Positions 16,847 through 24,953 of a DNA stretch of 64,000 nucleotides are shown one piece after another. Origin of the DNA: Candidatus Paceibacterota bacterium. Its GTDB lineage: Bacteria > Verrucomicrobiota > Verrucomicrobiia > Limisphaerales > UBA8199. The position numbers and the translations under genes are program-made. Position 1 is the first letter of the stretch. Each line of letters begins with the position of its first letter. The stretch spans positions 250,914-314,913 of the forward strand of contig DAOTCE010000005.1 in the NCBI GenBank assembly GCA_035452965.1, read 5' to 3'. The notes beneath the pieces were generated by a model. That model was given only the letters and a program-made list of their open reading frames with translations. It was not told the origin of the DNA and did not search any database.

Positions 16847-17716
16847 ATGCACCCGCTCATCCAGGAACTCGTCTCCCGCGGGCCGGTGATTACCGACGGC
16901 GCATGGGGCACCGAGTTGCAGGCGCGCGGACTCGGCGTGGGTGACTTCCCGGATATCTGGAACCTCACGCATGCCGACCGCGTCGGTGAGGTTGCGTCGG
17001 CTTACGTCGCCGCTGGCAGCCAGGTCATCCTCACCAACACCTTCGGCGCCAACCGCATCCGTCTCAGCGAACAGTCTGCGGCAGACCGCGCGGGCGAGAT
17101 CAACGCCCGGGGAGTGGAGATTTCCCTCAAGGCGGCAGCCGGCAAGGCCCGCGTATTCGCCTCCCTCGGGCCGACCGGCAAGCTGCTCGCGAACGGCGAT
17201 GTGACCGAGGGCGAACTGCGCGCCGCGTTCGGCGAGCAGGCGCGGGCGCTGGCGCAGGCCGGAGCCTATGCCCTGCTGGTCGAGACCATGTCGGACCTCG
17301 AGGAAGCCAGGATCGCTGTGGGCGCTGCGCGCGAAACCGGCTTGCCCGTCGTCGCCTGCATGGTGTTCGACAGCGGCAAAGACAAGGACCGCACCATGAT
17401 GGGCATCACCCCGGAGCAAGCCGCCAAGGCGCTCACCGAAGCCGGCGCGGACGTTATCGGGGCCAACTGCGGCCAGGGAATCGCCGGCTTTATTACGATC
17501 TGCCAGCGCCTCCACGCCGCGACTGACCGGCCGATTTGGATGAAACCTAACGCCGGCCTCCCCATCATGGTAGCTGGCCGCGCACGCTACACTACGACAC
17601 CCACGGATTTTGCCGGTTATATCCCGGCACTGATCAAAGCGGGCGCCAGCTTCCTAGGCGGCTGCTGCGGCACTCGACCCGATTTCATCGCCGCCATCCG
17701 CCACTCCTCCAGGTAG
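16847..17716 (+). CDS. Homocysteine S-methyltransferase family protein
   Basis: A 289-residue protein with the Hcy-binding TIM barrel of MetH/BHMT/MmuM. It starts PVITDGAWGTELQARG and includes LTNTFGANR. The three zinc-binding cysteines are visible in GANCGQG and in the C-terminal GGCCGT. It transfers a methyl group to the thiolate of homocysteine to make methionine. ATG 16847 is where family similarity starts. With the corrinoid protein just upstream it makes a split version of the first half of methionine synthase, and no methyltetrahydrofolate domain is seen. The methyl donor would then be the methyl-corrinoid protein loaded by a UroD-fold partner. A BHMT-like activity with a small methyl donor is the alternative. 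Confidence 0.9.
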   Translation: MHPLIQELVSRGPVITDGAWGTELQARGLGVGDFPDIWNLTHADRVGEVASAYVAAGSQVILTNTFGANRIRLSEQSAADRAGEINARGVEISLKAAAGKARVFASLGPTGKLLANGDVTEGELRAAFGEQARALAQAGAYALLVETMSDLEEARIAVGAARETGLPVVACMVFDSGKDKDRTMMGITPEQAAKALTEAGADVIGANCGQGIAGFITICQRLHAATDRPIWMKPNAGLPIMVAGRARYTTTPTDFAGYIPALIKAGASFLGGCCGTRPDFIAAIRHSSR

Positions 17717-17737
17717 GGACGCCTCGCCGAGGCGTCC
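17717..17737 (+). repeat. Perfect hairpin with GCC loop
   Basis: Directly after the homocysteine methyltransferase stop there is a perfect 9-bp stem (GGACGCCTC / GAGGCGTCC) closed by a GCC loop. No U-run follows, so it is a weak terminator candidate; an RNA-processing hairpin or short palindromic repeat is as likely. A hairpin of identical geometry lies at 61495-61515. Confidence 0.6.
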
Positions 17738-17750
17738 GAGTCCCACGCCT

Positions 17751-18782
17751 ATGACAAGTCGAGAAAGAGTCCTCGCACACTTGACCGGCCAGCCCGTTGA
17801 CCGCCTGCCGTGCATGCCCATCACCATGATGTTCGCCTGCGCGCAGATCGGCGCCCGCTACCGCGATTACTGCACCGACTACCGCACCCTGGTCGAAGGC
17901 CAGATCCGCACCGCCGAAGCATTTGGCTTCGACTACGTCAACACCATGTCCGACCCGGCCCGGGAGGCGGCCGATTGCGGCGCGACGGTGGAGTACTTTG
18001 ACCACCAGCCCGTCGCCATTGTGGAGGACCAGGCCCTCCTGGCCGACAAAGCGAAACTCGCCTCCCTCAAAATCCCCGACCCGCTCAGCGGCGGCCGCAT
18101 GCACAATGGCATCAAGGCCCTGGCGCTTTATAAAGAGCGTGTCGGCAAGGACATGATTATTGAGGGCTGGATCGAAGGCCCCATCGCCGAAGCCGCCGAC
18201 CTGCGCGGCATCAATACCGTGATGCTGGACTTCTTTGACGACCCGGCCTTCGTGCGCGACTTGTTCGACTTCGTCATCGAGATGGAGCTGCGCTTCGCCG
18301 GCGAGCAGATCAAAGCCGGCGCGGATATCATCGGCGTCGGCGACGCCGCCGCCTCGCTCGTCGGCCCTGAAATCTACGACGAGTTTGTCTGGCCCTTTGA
18401 GAAGAAGCTCGTGGACGGCATCCACGCCCTGGGCGGGAAGGTGCGCCTGCACATCTGCGGCAACACCCGCCGCATTCTCGAAGGCATGGGCAGGCTCGGC
18501 TGCGACATCGTGGACCTGGACTCCCTGGCTCCGATCTCCGAAGCGCGCCAGAAGATGGGCCCGGACAGCGTCCTGCTCGGAAACCTGAATCCTGTGGCCA
18601 TCTTGCGCAATGGCGACCCGGCGGGCGTCACTGCCGCCATCGCCGAATGCCACTGCCAGGCTGGCCCCCGCTTCATCGTCGGTGCCGGCTGCGAAGTCCC
18701 TCGCGACACTCCCGCCGGGAACCTCCGCGCCCTCTGCGCCTACGCCCACAGTCACCCACCTGCGAGAACGCCAGTGGTCTGA
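17751..18782 (+). CDS. UroD-fold methyltransferase, copy 2
   Basis: A 343-residue UroD-superfamily protein, shorter than the first copy. It begins TSRERVLAHLTGQPVDRLP and continues with DYVNTMSDPAREAADCGA, as in the MtaA/MtbA/CmuA-like methylcobamide methyltransferase branch. The zinc-site motif is LHICGNT near residue 234, and GCDIVDLDS follows. It lies 34 bases after the homocysteine methyltransferase, across a GCC-loop hairpin, and is presumably in the same transcript. One UroD-fold copy may demethylate the substrate and the other may move the methyl group between corrinoid and another acceptor. The two are divergent, so they are not simple duplicates. Confidence 0.82.
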   Translation: MTSRERVLAHLTGQPVDRLPCMPITMMFACAQIGARYRDYCTDYRTLVEGQIRTAEAFGFDYVNTMSDPAREAADCGATVEYFDHQPVAIVEDQALLADKAKLASLKIPDPLSGGRMHNGIKALALYKERVGKDMIIEGWIEGPIAEAADLRGINTVMLDFFDDPAFVRDLFDFVIEMELRFAGEQIKAGADIIGVGDAAASLVGPEIYDEFVWPFEKKLVDGIHALGGKVRLHICGNTRRILEGMGRLGCDIVDLDSLAPISEARQKMGPDSVLLGNLNPVAILRNGDPAGVTAAIAECHCQAGPRFIVGAGCEVPRDTPAGNLRALCAYAHSHPPARTPVV

Positions 18783-18815
18783 CGCAAAGCAGAACACTGA
18801 TCCGAACGACAAACG

Positions 18816-18853
18816 CAATCCCAAACCTCGAGCCGTGGAAGGTTTGCGGATTG
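18816..18853 (+). terminator. Hairpin after the methyl-transfer block
   Basis: A 13-bp stem (CAATCC plus CAAACCT pairing with AGGTTTG and GGATTG, one bulged C) with an 11-base loop. It begins 34 bases after the stop of the second UroD-fold gene and is not followed by a clear U-run. The position fits the end of the transcript. Confidence 0.4.
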
Positions 18854-18974
18854 GGTTCGTGATTAGCAAGTGACTTTAGCTACGGCAGTGGAAAAGGCTT
18901 GGTTTGTGCATCCAGATAGCGCATAAACTTGTGTGCTGGTGTAACAGGTTTAGACCTGGGTTACGCGGCATTGC

Positions 18975-20804
18975 ATGAAAACAGTCCGGCCATTCCTTCG
19001 CAGGTTGCTCTCCATTGCGGTTTTCCTCACAGGCGTCGGCGTCGCCTGCACCGTGGCAGCGGCGGCGACCGTCAATGCCACTTGGAACTCCGCCGCCGAT
19101 GTGCCGGTCACGGCCACCGGTTATACGGCCACGGGTCATACAATAAACCTCACGCTCAACTTCGCCCCCGCCACCGGCACGGACTTGATGGTCGTGAATA
19201 ACACGTGGCCGGGGTTTATCAATGGGGCGTTCAACAACCTCACCAATCGGCAGGCAGTGGTATTGGGATATGGAGCCACACAGTTCAAGTTCGTGGCTAA
19301 CTATTACGGCGGCACCGGCAATGACCTCGTGCTGGTCTGGACCGGCAACCGCGCGTTTGCCTGGGGCAAAAACAATATGGGCCAGCTCGGCGACAACAGC
19401 CAGACCCAGCGCCAATTGCCCGTGCCCGTGACGGCAACTGGAGTGTTGGAGGGCAAGACCCTGATCGCCTTGGCGGCGGGCGGCTCGCATAGCCTGGCGT
19501 TATGTTCCGATGGCACGGTGGCTGCCTGGGGCGACAACACCTACGGCCAGCTCGGTGATGACAGCAAGAAGAGTCGCTTTGTGCCGGTAGCCGTCAGCAC
19601 GGCGGCGGGCGTTTCGGCGCTTTCGGGCAAGGTGGTGGTGGGGATATCCGCAGGCCTCGAGCACAGCCTGGCATTGTGCTCAGATGGCACGGTGGCGGCC
19701 TGGGGCCGCAACCACTACGGTCAACTCGGCGATAACACCATCTTTACGCGCCAGGTCCCAGTAGCGGTAAACACGAACTCTGGTTCGGCGCTCCACGGCC
19801 AGTCGGCTGTGATTGTCGTGGCAGGCTGGCAGCACAGCCTGGCGCTGCGCTGGAACGGCACGGTGGTCGCCTGGGGACGCAACGTGGAGGGTCAGCTCGG
19901 TGATAACACGGGTGGTCACACTGAGGCGCAGCGAAGTTCGCCGGTGGCGGTGAACACAACGCCGATCCTCTCGGTGCTGGCAAGCAAGATGGTAGTCGGT
20001 GTCGCGGCGGGCTTTAGCCACAGTCTGGCCCTGTGCTCCGACGGCACCGTGGCCGCCTGGGGGCACAACAGCTATGGCCAGCTGGGAGATTACAGCATTA
20101 GCACCCGCCTAGTGCCGGTGGCGGTGAACACCGACCCGTTCTACTCGGCACTGCACGGCAAGTTCGTGACGGCCATTGCGGCGGGAGGGTTCCAGAGCCT
20201 GGCCGCGTGTTCGGATGGCACTGTGGCTTCCTGGGGCAGAAACGTCTCGGGCGAACTCGGTGATACCACCACCACGAGCAGAATGATGCCGGTGGCGGTA
20301 AGCACCGCCGGGGGTATCTCGGCGCTGGCTGGCAAGACTGTGCTGGCCACCGCGACAGGCTATTACCACAGCTTGGCGTTCTGTTCGGACGGCACGGTTG
20401 CTGCCTGGGGCACTAACGTCAACGGCCAGCTCGGCGACAACTCCACCACCTCGCGTGTTATCCCCGTGGAGGCAGACACCGTATCCCTGGCCGACGGCGA
20501 GCGTTTCGCTGGTGTGACCAGCAGTTCAGCGGCCCACCACACGTTGGCACTGGTGGCCGCTCCGCCCGCTCCCCCGATCGCACTGACGGATGCCAGCATA
20601 CTGGCCAATGGCTCATTTCAGTTAGCCTTCACCGGCGCGCCAGGGGAGCCCTTCACTGTGCTTGCTGCCACGAACCCCGCCCTGCCGCTGAACAACTGGA
20701 CCGCGCTCACCGGCCTGACGGAAGTCTCCCCTGGCCAGTACCAATTCACCGATTCGCAGGCTGCCGGCATCCTCCAGCGTTTCTACCGCATGCGTTCGCC
20801 GTAG
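18975..20804 (+). CDS. Secreted RCC1-repeat beta-propeller protein
   Basis: A 609-residue exported protein. A signal peptide spans residues 1-32. A short domain follows, and from about 115 to 520 there are seven RCC1-type blades, each with a phrase like VAAWGRNHYGQLGDNT and HSLALCSDGTV. The last 75 residues form the C-terminal module (FTVLAATNPALPLNNW ... RFYRMRSP) seen in other secreted proteins here. RCC1 propellers are protein-interaction or scaffold domains; bacterial extracellular versions have no established general function. ATG 18975 opens the signal peptide directly. The internal repeats are strongly alike at the DNA level, so copy-number change is plausible. Confidence 0.85.
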   Translation: MKTVRPFLRRLLSIAVFLTGVGVACTVAAAATVNATWNSAADVPVTATGYTATGHTINLTLNFAPATGTDLMVVNNTWPGFINGAFNNLTNRQAVVLGYGATQFKFVANYYGGTGNDLVLVWTGNRAFAWGKNNMGQLGDNSQTQRQLPVPVTATGVLEGKTLIALAAGGSHSLALCSDGTVAAWGDNTYGQLGDDSKKSRFVPVAVSTAAGVSALSGKVVVGISAGLEHSLALCSDGTVAAWGRNHYGQLGDNTIFTRQVPVAVNTNSGSALHGQSAVIVVAGWQHSLALRWNGTVVAWGRNVEGQLGDNTGGHTEAQRSSPVAVNTTPILSVLASKMVVGVAAGFSHSLALCSDGTVAAWGHNSYGQLGDYSISTRLVPVAVNTDPFYSALHGKFVTAIAAGGFQSLAACSDGTVASWGRNVSGELGDTTTTSRMMPVAVSTAGGISALAGKTVLATATGYYHSLAFCSDGTVAAWGTNVNGQLGDNSTTSRVIPVEADTVSLADGERFAGVTSSSAAHHTLALVAAPPAPPIALTDASILANGSFQLAFTGAPGEPFTVLAATNPALPLNNWTALTGLTEVSPGQYQFTDSQAAGILQRFYRMRSP

Positions 20805-21091
20805 GGAGGGTTGGATGAAGCACGCAGAATGCGGAAAAGGGGATCGGAGAGCGGAGTGTTGATTGCCGATCTGGAGAGGAGGTGGTGGCGCAGGATGACC
20901 AACCCGCCGTCCGAAAATCGCGGGAGGCTACCTGTCCGAGCAGGGCGTGCAGATCAGGCGGGATGTCCTTCGACGTCATGCTTGCCATACAGCAAGGGCT
21001 TTGCGCAATAGCCTGCGCGTGTCTAACTCCCCAATGAAGCATGGAATTTTGCACTCGCAGTCTGGTGGCGGCTGGTGAAGTATTTTTGCGC

Positions 21092-23599
21092 ATGAAGCTG
21101 AAGGCGTTGCTGGTCTGTGGCTGTAGTTGTCTGGCTGCCGGTCTGATGGCCGGGCAGACGAACTCCGCTTCGGCTGCCGGCGCGGAGTCGGGCGGCGGTT
21201 TGCTGGAACGGTTCCGAGCGGGGCCGATGGCGGGGGTGGAGGAGATCCTCTTCGCCGCGCGCAAAGTTAACGAAAGCGACGGCCATTGGTACGCCAACTT
21301 TGGCTATTACGCTTACGACCCCGAGCGCAAGGCGTGGCGTGAAGGTACCCGGCTCTATCGTTGGAACGTGGCCACGGGCCAGCTCACCACCCTGCTCGAT
21401 GACCCCCGTGGCGGAGTGCGCGATCCGCAGGTGCATTACAATGGGGAGAAGGTGCTTTTCAGCTATCGCAAGGGCGGCACGGAGCATTATCTCCTCTACG
21501 AGATCAACGCCGATGGCACGGGTTTGCGCCAGCTCACGGACGGGCCCTATGACGACATCGAGCCCACTTACCTGCCCGACGGCGACATCATCTTCGTCTC
21601 CACTCGGTGCAATCGCTGGGTCAACTGCTGGCTCACCCAGGTGGCAGTTCTTTACCGCTGTGACGCCCATGGCCAGAACATCCGGTCCCTCTCCAGCAAC
21701 AACGACCACGACAATACGCCATGGCCGATGCCCGACGGCCGGGTTCTTTACACGCGCTGGGAGTATGTGGATCGCAGCCAGGTCCACTACCACCATCTCT
21801 GGGTCGCCAATCCCGACGGCACCGGCCAGATGAATTGGTTTGGCAATCTTCACCCGGGCATCGTGATGATTGACGCCAAGCCGATCCCCGGTTCGCACAA
21901 GGTGGTTGCCAGCTTTTCCCCCGGCCACGGCATCATCGAACACGCGGGCGAAATCACCGTCGTGGATCCCGCCGCCGGTCCTGACGCCAGGTCTTTTGCC
22001 CGGCCGGTCAGCAAGGGCAATCGGTTTCGAGATCCGTGGGCTTTCTCGGAGAGCTGCTTCATGGCCGCGGTTGAGGCGACGCTCGTCATCTTGGACGACA
22101 CTGGCGCGCAGCAGACGATCTTCAATCTGCCTCAGGCCGACCTAGATGCGGGCCTGGAATTGCACGAACCTCGCCCGCTCCAGGCTCGGCCTCGCGAACC
22201 GGTCATTCCCACTCGTTCCAGGCCGGGCGTTCCCACTGGACGGCTGGTGCTGGCGGACATCTACACGGGCCGGAACATGGCGGGCGTCCAGCGGGGTGAG
22301 ATCAAGAAACTGCTCGTGCTCGAATCCCTGCCCATGCCGATTCATTACACCGGTGGCATGGAGCCGATCAGCTACGGGGGCACCTTTACGCTCGAACGCA
22401 TTGTCGGCACCGTGCCGGTCGAGGCGGATGGCTCCGCGTGCTTCGAGTTGCCCGCGCTGCGCAGTTTCTTCTTCGTCGCGCTGGATGAGAACGACTTTGC
22501 GGTCAAACGCATGCAGAGCTTCCTGACCCTCCAGCCCGGCGAGACGAGCAGTTGCGTCGGCTGCCACGAGCAGCGCACCCAAACGCCTCACCACACCGCC
22601 AGCCAGCTCGCTGCGCTGCGCCGCGCGCCGAGCCGGATCGAGCCCATCGCCGATGTGCCGGACGTGATTGATTTCCCGCGCGACATTCAGCCCGTGCTTG
22701 ACGCGCTCTGCGTGGGTTGCCACGGCTACGAGAAGACTCCGGCGGGTGGCCCGCGCGCCGGCAAGCTCATTCTCGCCGGTGATCACGGCCCGCTTTACAG
22801 CCACAGCTACTACATGCTGACCATCGCCCGGTTGGTCTCCGACGGCCGCAACAAACCCCGCAGCAACTACGCGCCACGCACCTTGGGCTCTTCGGCCAGC
22901 CGGCTGCTGGCCCGGCTCGACGGCACCCATCACGGCGTCCAGGCCACCCCGCGCCAAAAGAAGCTGTTGCGCCTATGGATTGACAGCGGCGCGGCCTATC
23001 CCGGCACCTACGCGGCGCTGGGCTGCGGAATGATCGGCAATTACTTGCAGAACCAGCAGATCAACACCGGCCACGATTGGCCTGCCGCACAAGCCGCGGC
23101 CGGGGTGATCGAGCAGCGTTGCGCCGCATGCCATGCGCAGCCCGCCCGGCTCCTGCCGCGCAGCCTGGGCGACGAGCGCGGGGTGTCCTTCTGGGAGCCC
23201 AGCCTGGACGACCCGCGCCTGCTCACCAGCCGCCACATCGTCTTCAACCTCTCCCGTCCGGAGCGGTCCGTCATTCTCCTGGCGCCGCTTGCCGAGTCGG
23301 CTGGGGGCTGGGGCCTTTGCCGCGACGCGGAGACGCGCAGCCCCCGGACGGTGTTTGCCGACACGGCCGATCCCGGCTACCAGGCGCTGCTGGCCCTGTG
23401 CGTCGCCGGGAAGGAAGCCCTGGCCCATGACACCGGCCGTTTCGATATGCCCGGGTTTAGGCCTCGCGCCGACTGGGTCCGCGAGATGAAGCGCTATGGC
23501 GTATTGCCTTTGGACCTCGACGCCGACGTCCGAGTTGATTGCTACGCGGCCGAGCAGAAGTACTGGGAATCGCTCTGGTACCGACCACCCGGTCTCTGA
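21092..23599 (+). CDS. PD40/multihaem protein similar to hydrazine synthase alpha
   Basis: An 835-residue exported protein. ATG 21092 gives a signal peptide (MKLKALLVCGCSCLAAGL) with the reading frame also open 17 codons upstream. Residues about 60-320 are TolB/PD40-like propeller repeats (YEINADGTGLRQLTDGPYDD, WVANPDGTG). The middle part resembles the middle domain of the hydrazine synthase alpha subunit as annotated in Planctomycetes and Verrucomicrobia. Three c-type haem motifs are visible: CVGCH at about 488, CVGCH at about 540 and CAACH at about 677. Such proteins occur widely in bacteria without anammox, so hydrazine synthesis is not implied. It probably acts as a periplasmic redox protein. 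Confidence 0.75.
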   Translation: MKLKALLVCGCSCLAAGLMAGQTNSASAAGAESGGGLLERFRAGPMAGVEEILFAARKVNESDGHWYANFGYYAYDPERKAWREGTRLYRWNVATGQLTTLLDDPRGGVRDPQVHYNGEKVLFSYRKGGTEHYLLYEINADGTGLRQLTDGPYDDIEPTYLPDGDIIFVSTRCNRWVNCWLTQVAVLYRCDAHGQNIRSLSSNNDHDNTPWPMPDGRVLYTRWEYVDRSQVHYHHLWVANPDGTGQMNWFGNLHPGIVMIDAKPIPGSHKVVASFSPGHGIIEHAGEITVVDPAAGPDARSFARPVSKGNRFRDPWAFSESCFMAAVEATLVILDDTGAQQTIFNLPQADLDAGLELHEPRPLQARPREPVIPTRSRPGVPTGRLVLADIYTGRNMAGVQRGEIKKLLVLESLPMPIHYTGGMEPISYGGTFTLERIVGTVPVEADGSACFELPALRSFFFVALDENDFAVKRMQSFLTLQPGETSSCVGCHEQRTQTPHHTASQLAALRRAPSRIEPIADVPDVIDFPRDIQPVLDALCVGCHGYEKTPAGGPRAGKLILAGDHGPLYSHSYYMLTIARLVSDGRNKPRSNYAPRTLGSSASRLLARLDGTHHGVQATPRQKKLLRLWIDSGAAYPGTYAALGCGMIGNYLQNQQINTGHDWPAAQAAAGVIEQRCAACHAQPARLLPRSLGDERGVSFWEPSLDDPRLLTSRHIVFNLSRPERSVILLAPLAESAGGWGLCRDAETRSPRTVFADTADPGYQALLALCVAGKEALAHDTGRFDMPGFRPRADWVREMKRYGVLPLDLDADVRVDCYAAEQKYWESLWYRPPGL

Positions 23600-23637
23600 G
23601 CCGAAGCGAATCAACCCGATTTGCGCGTGTTCCAGAT

Positions 23638-24624
23638 TCAACCACGAGTCTTGAGCGGATAAAGTCCGGGGCAACAGCCCATTGTCTGACAGAAAGCCTG
23701 GCTGAAATGGCTGAGGCTGGAATAACCCACTTCCAGTGCTGCCTCGGTGACATTGTATCTGCCGGTCCGCAGTAACTCCGCGGCCCGCTCCATGCGCAGC
23801 TTGCGCAAATACTGAGGGATGGTCATCCCCATCTCAGTCGAGAATGTCCGGCTCAGATAGAATGGGCTGCAACCGACTTGCCGTCCGATTTCCTCAAGAC
23901 TGGGTGGTTCCGCCAGATGGGCGCCCAGCAGTGCGATTACCCGATCCACCCGCTCTCGCGCCACGCGTTTTTGGCGGTCGCACAGCAGTTCATCCTCGCC
24001 GCGTAGTTCGAAGAAGAACTCACTCATCAGCGCCAGCATGCGGCTCTGATACCACAAAGAACGTGCGCAATCAGGGCAGGGAGGCTGCCGCAGTCGCGCC
24101 AAGTCCTGTTCCTGGCTCGCGCTGAGCCGTTGCACGGCGCTCAGGCCAGGCTGGCGGCCGCGCTCTGCCAGGAAGCGTTCGACCGCGGGATGCAGCGCCC
24201 CGTCGAAACCGGCCAGGCGCTCGCGCAGAAATGTGGCGGAAAACACGATAGTGACAAAGCGATGCCGCTGGCCAGGCAGCCGCCAAGCCCGGAGCCCGGC
24301 CCTGCCTGGCAGGTAAAATCCCGCAGTCAGAGGTTGGAAGTCCGCCCGATTGTCGCCGCAACAGACCGAACCTCCACCGGTCAAATTCAGGCAAAGCTCG
24401 AGGCTCTCCGAATGAAATCTGTGGCCCCAATCAAAAGCGGTCCCCGATTCAAAGTCATGCCACTCAACAGTTACGCCCGCCTGGCGCGTTCCGCCATAAA
24501 GGAGCTTCGTCCTGCCGTCGGCCCGCCGGCACAAAGGCTGAGCTTGGGCGGTTAGCTTCGAAGGCGTCCTGTCTTCCCAACGGTTTTGTTTGTCCCAGTC
24601 CAACTGTCGTGACTGATGCGCCAT
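23638..24624 (-). CDS. AraC-family transcriptional regulator
   Basis: A 328-residue regulator. The N-terminal half (about 50-150) is a cupin-like ligand domain, with a cysteine pair in SVCCGDN and possible His residues. The C-terminal 100 residues are the double helix-turn-helix of AraC/XylS: SLEEIGRQVGCSPFYLSRTF and AALEVGYSSLSHFSQAF. The start is ATG 24624. The gene is divergent from a methyltransferase gene, with a 329-base region between that holds an FNR-like palindrome. The ligand is unknown. AraC proteins of this layout usually activate a carbohydrate or stress gene near them, but the target cannot be read here. Confidence 0.9.
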   Translation of the reverse strand: MAHQSRQLDWDKQNRWEDRTPSKLTAQAQPLCRRADGRTKLLYGGTRQAGVTVEWHDFESGTAFDWGHRFHSESLELCLNLTGGGSVCCGDNRADFQPLTAGFYLPGRAGLRAWRLPGQRHRFVTIVFSATFLRERLAGFDGALHPAVERFLAERGRQPGLSAVQRLSASQEQDLARLRQPPCPDCARSLWYQSRMLALMSEFFFELRGEDELLCDRQKRVARERVDRVIALLGAHLAEPPSLEEIGRQVGCSPFYLSRTFSTEMGMTIPQYLRKLRMERAAELLRTGRYNVTEAALEVGYSSLSHFSQAFCQTMGCCPGLYPLKTRG

Positions 24625-24953
24625 AACGAACAGGGAAGGATAGTATTGCGACTGAGTCTCATGTGCAAGTAGTAATCGCGTCGAACTTCCAGGCCTTCCA
24701 GCCCAGCTCTACTCGCCATCACGGCAATGGCGCCATCGCGTCGCGGGTGCCTATAAACTGGATACTCAGGAATATGGGAGTTTTCTAACACCCAAGTAAC
24801 CTAATTCAAAGAGCTGCGTCGCAACCTGGGAGAATTCCGTTCTGCGTTGAGTTTGACTTAAGTCAACAAACGAGCCGGTTCTGCAACCAGCCGACAACTC
24901 ATCGCAAGCCACCGATAGCAGAGAGGTTGATGGCAAGTATATGTTGAAGGTGT
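24625..24953 (+). other. Divergent regulatory region, AraC / methyltransferase
   Basis: About 330 bases without a gene between the two divergent starts. The only clear element is the palindrome at 24853-24866. The right end carries GAAGG at 24946-24950 as ribosome-binding site for the methyltransferase. No sigma-70 pair is convincing. Confidence 0.5.
24853..24866. promoter_or_regulatory. Perfect FNR/DNR-like palindrome
   Basis: TTGACTTAAGTCAA is a perfect 14-bp palindrome in the TTGAC-N4-GTCAA format of Crp/Fnr-family binding sites (FNR is TTGAT-N4-ATCAA; DNR/NNR allow C/G). It lies 88 bases before the methyltransferase start. A regulator of that family is not in the window. Confidence 0.45.

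Noticed and set aside
17685..18869. Minus-strand open frame opposite the second UroD-fold gene
   Set aside because: Shadow frame; the plus strand has a full-length conserved protein.
19340..20540. Tandem DNA repeats as CRISPR or satellite
   Set aside because: They are the in-frame RCC1 blades of a coding gene, with period near 170 bases and no spacer pattern.
21023..22957. Minus-strand frames opposite the HzsA-like gene
   Set aside because: The plus strand has signal peptide, propeller and haem motifs; minus frames have none.
21092..23599. Evidence for anammox metabolism
   Set aside because: One HzsA-like protein without beta/gamma subunits is not evidence of hydrazine synthesis.
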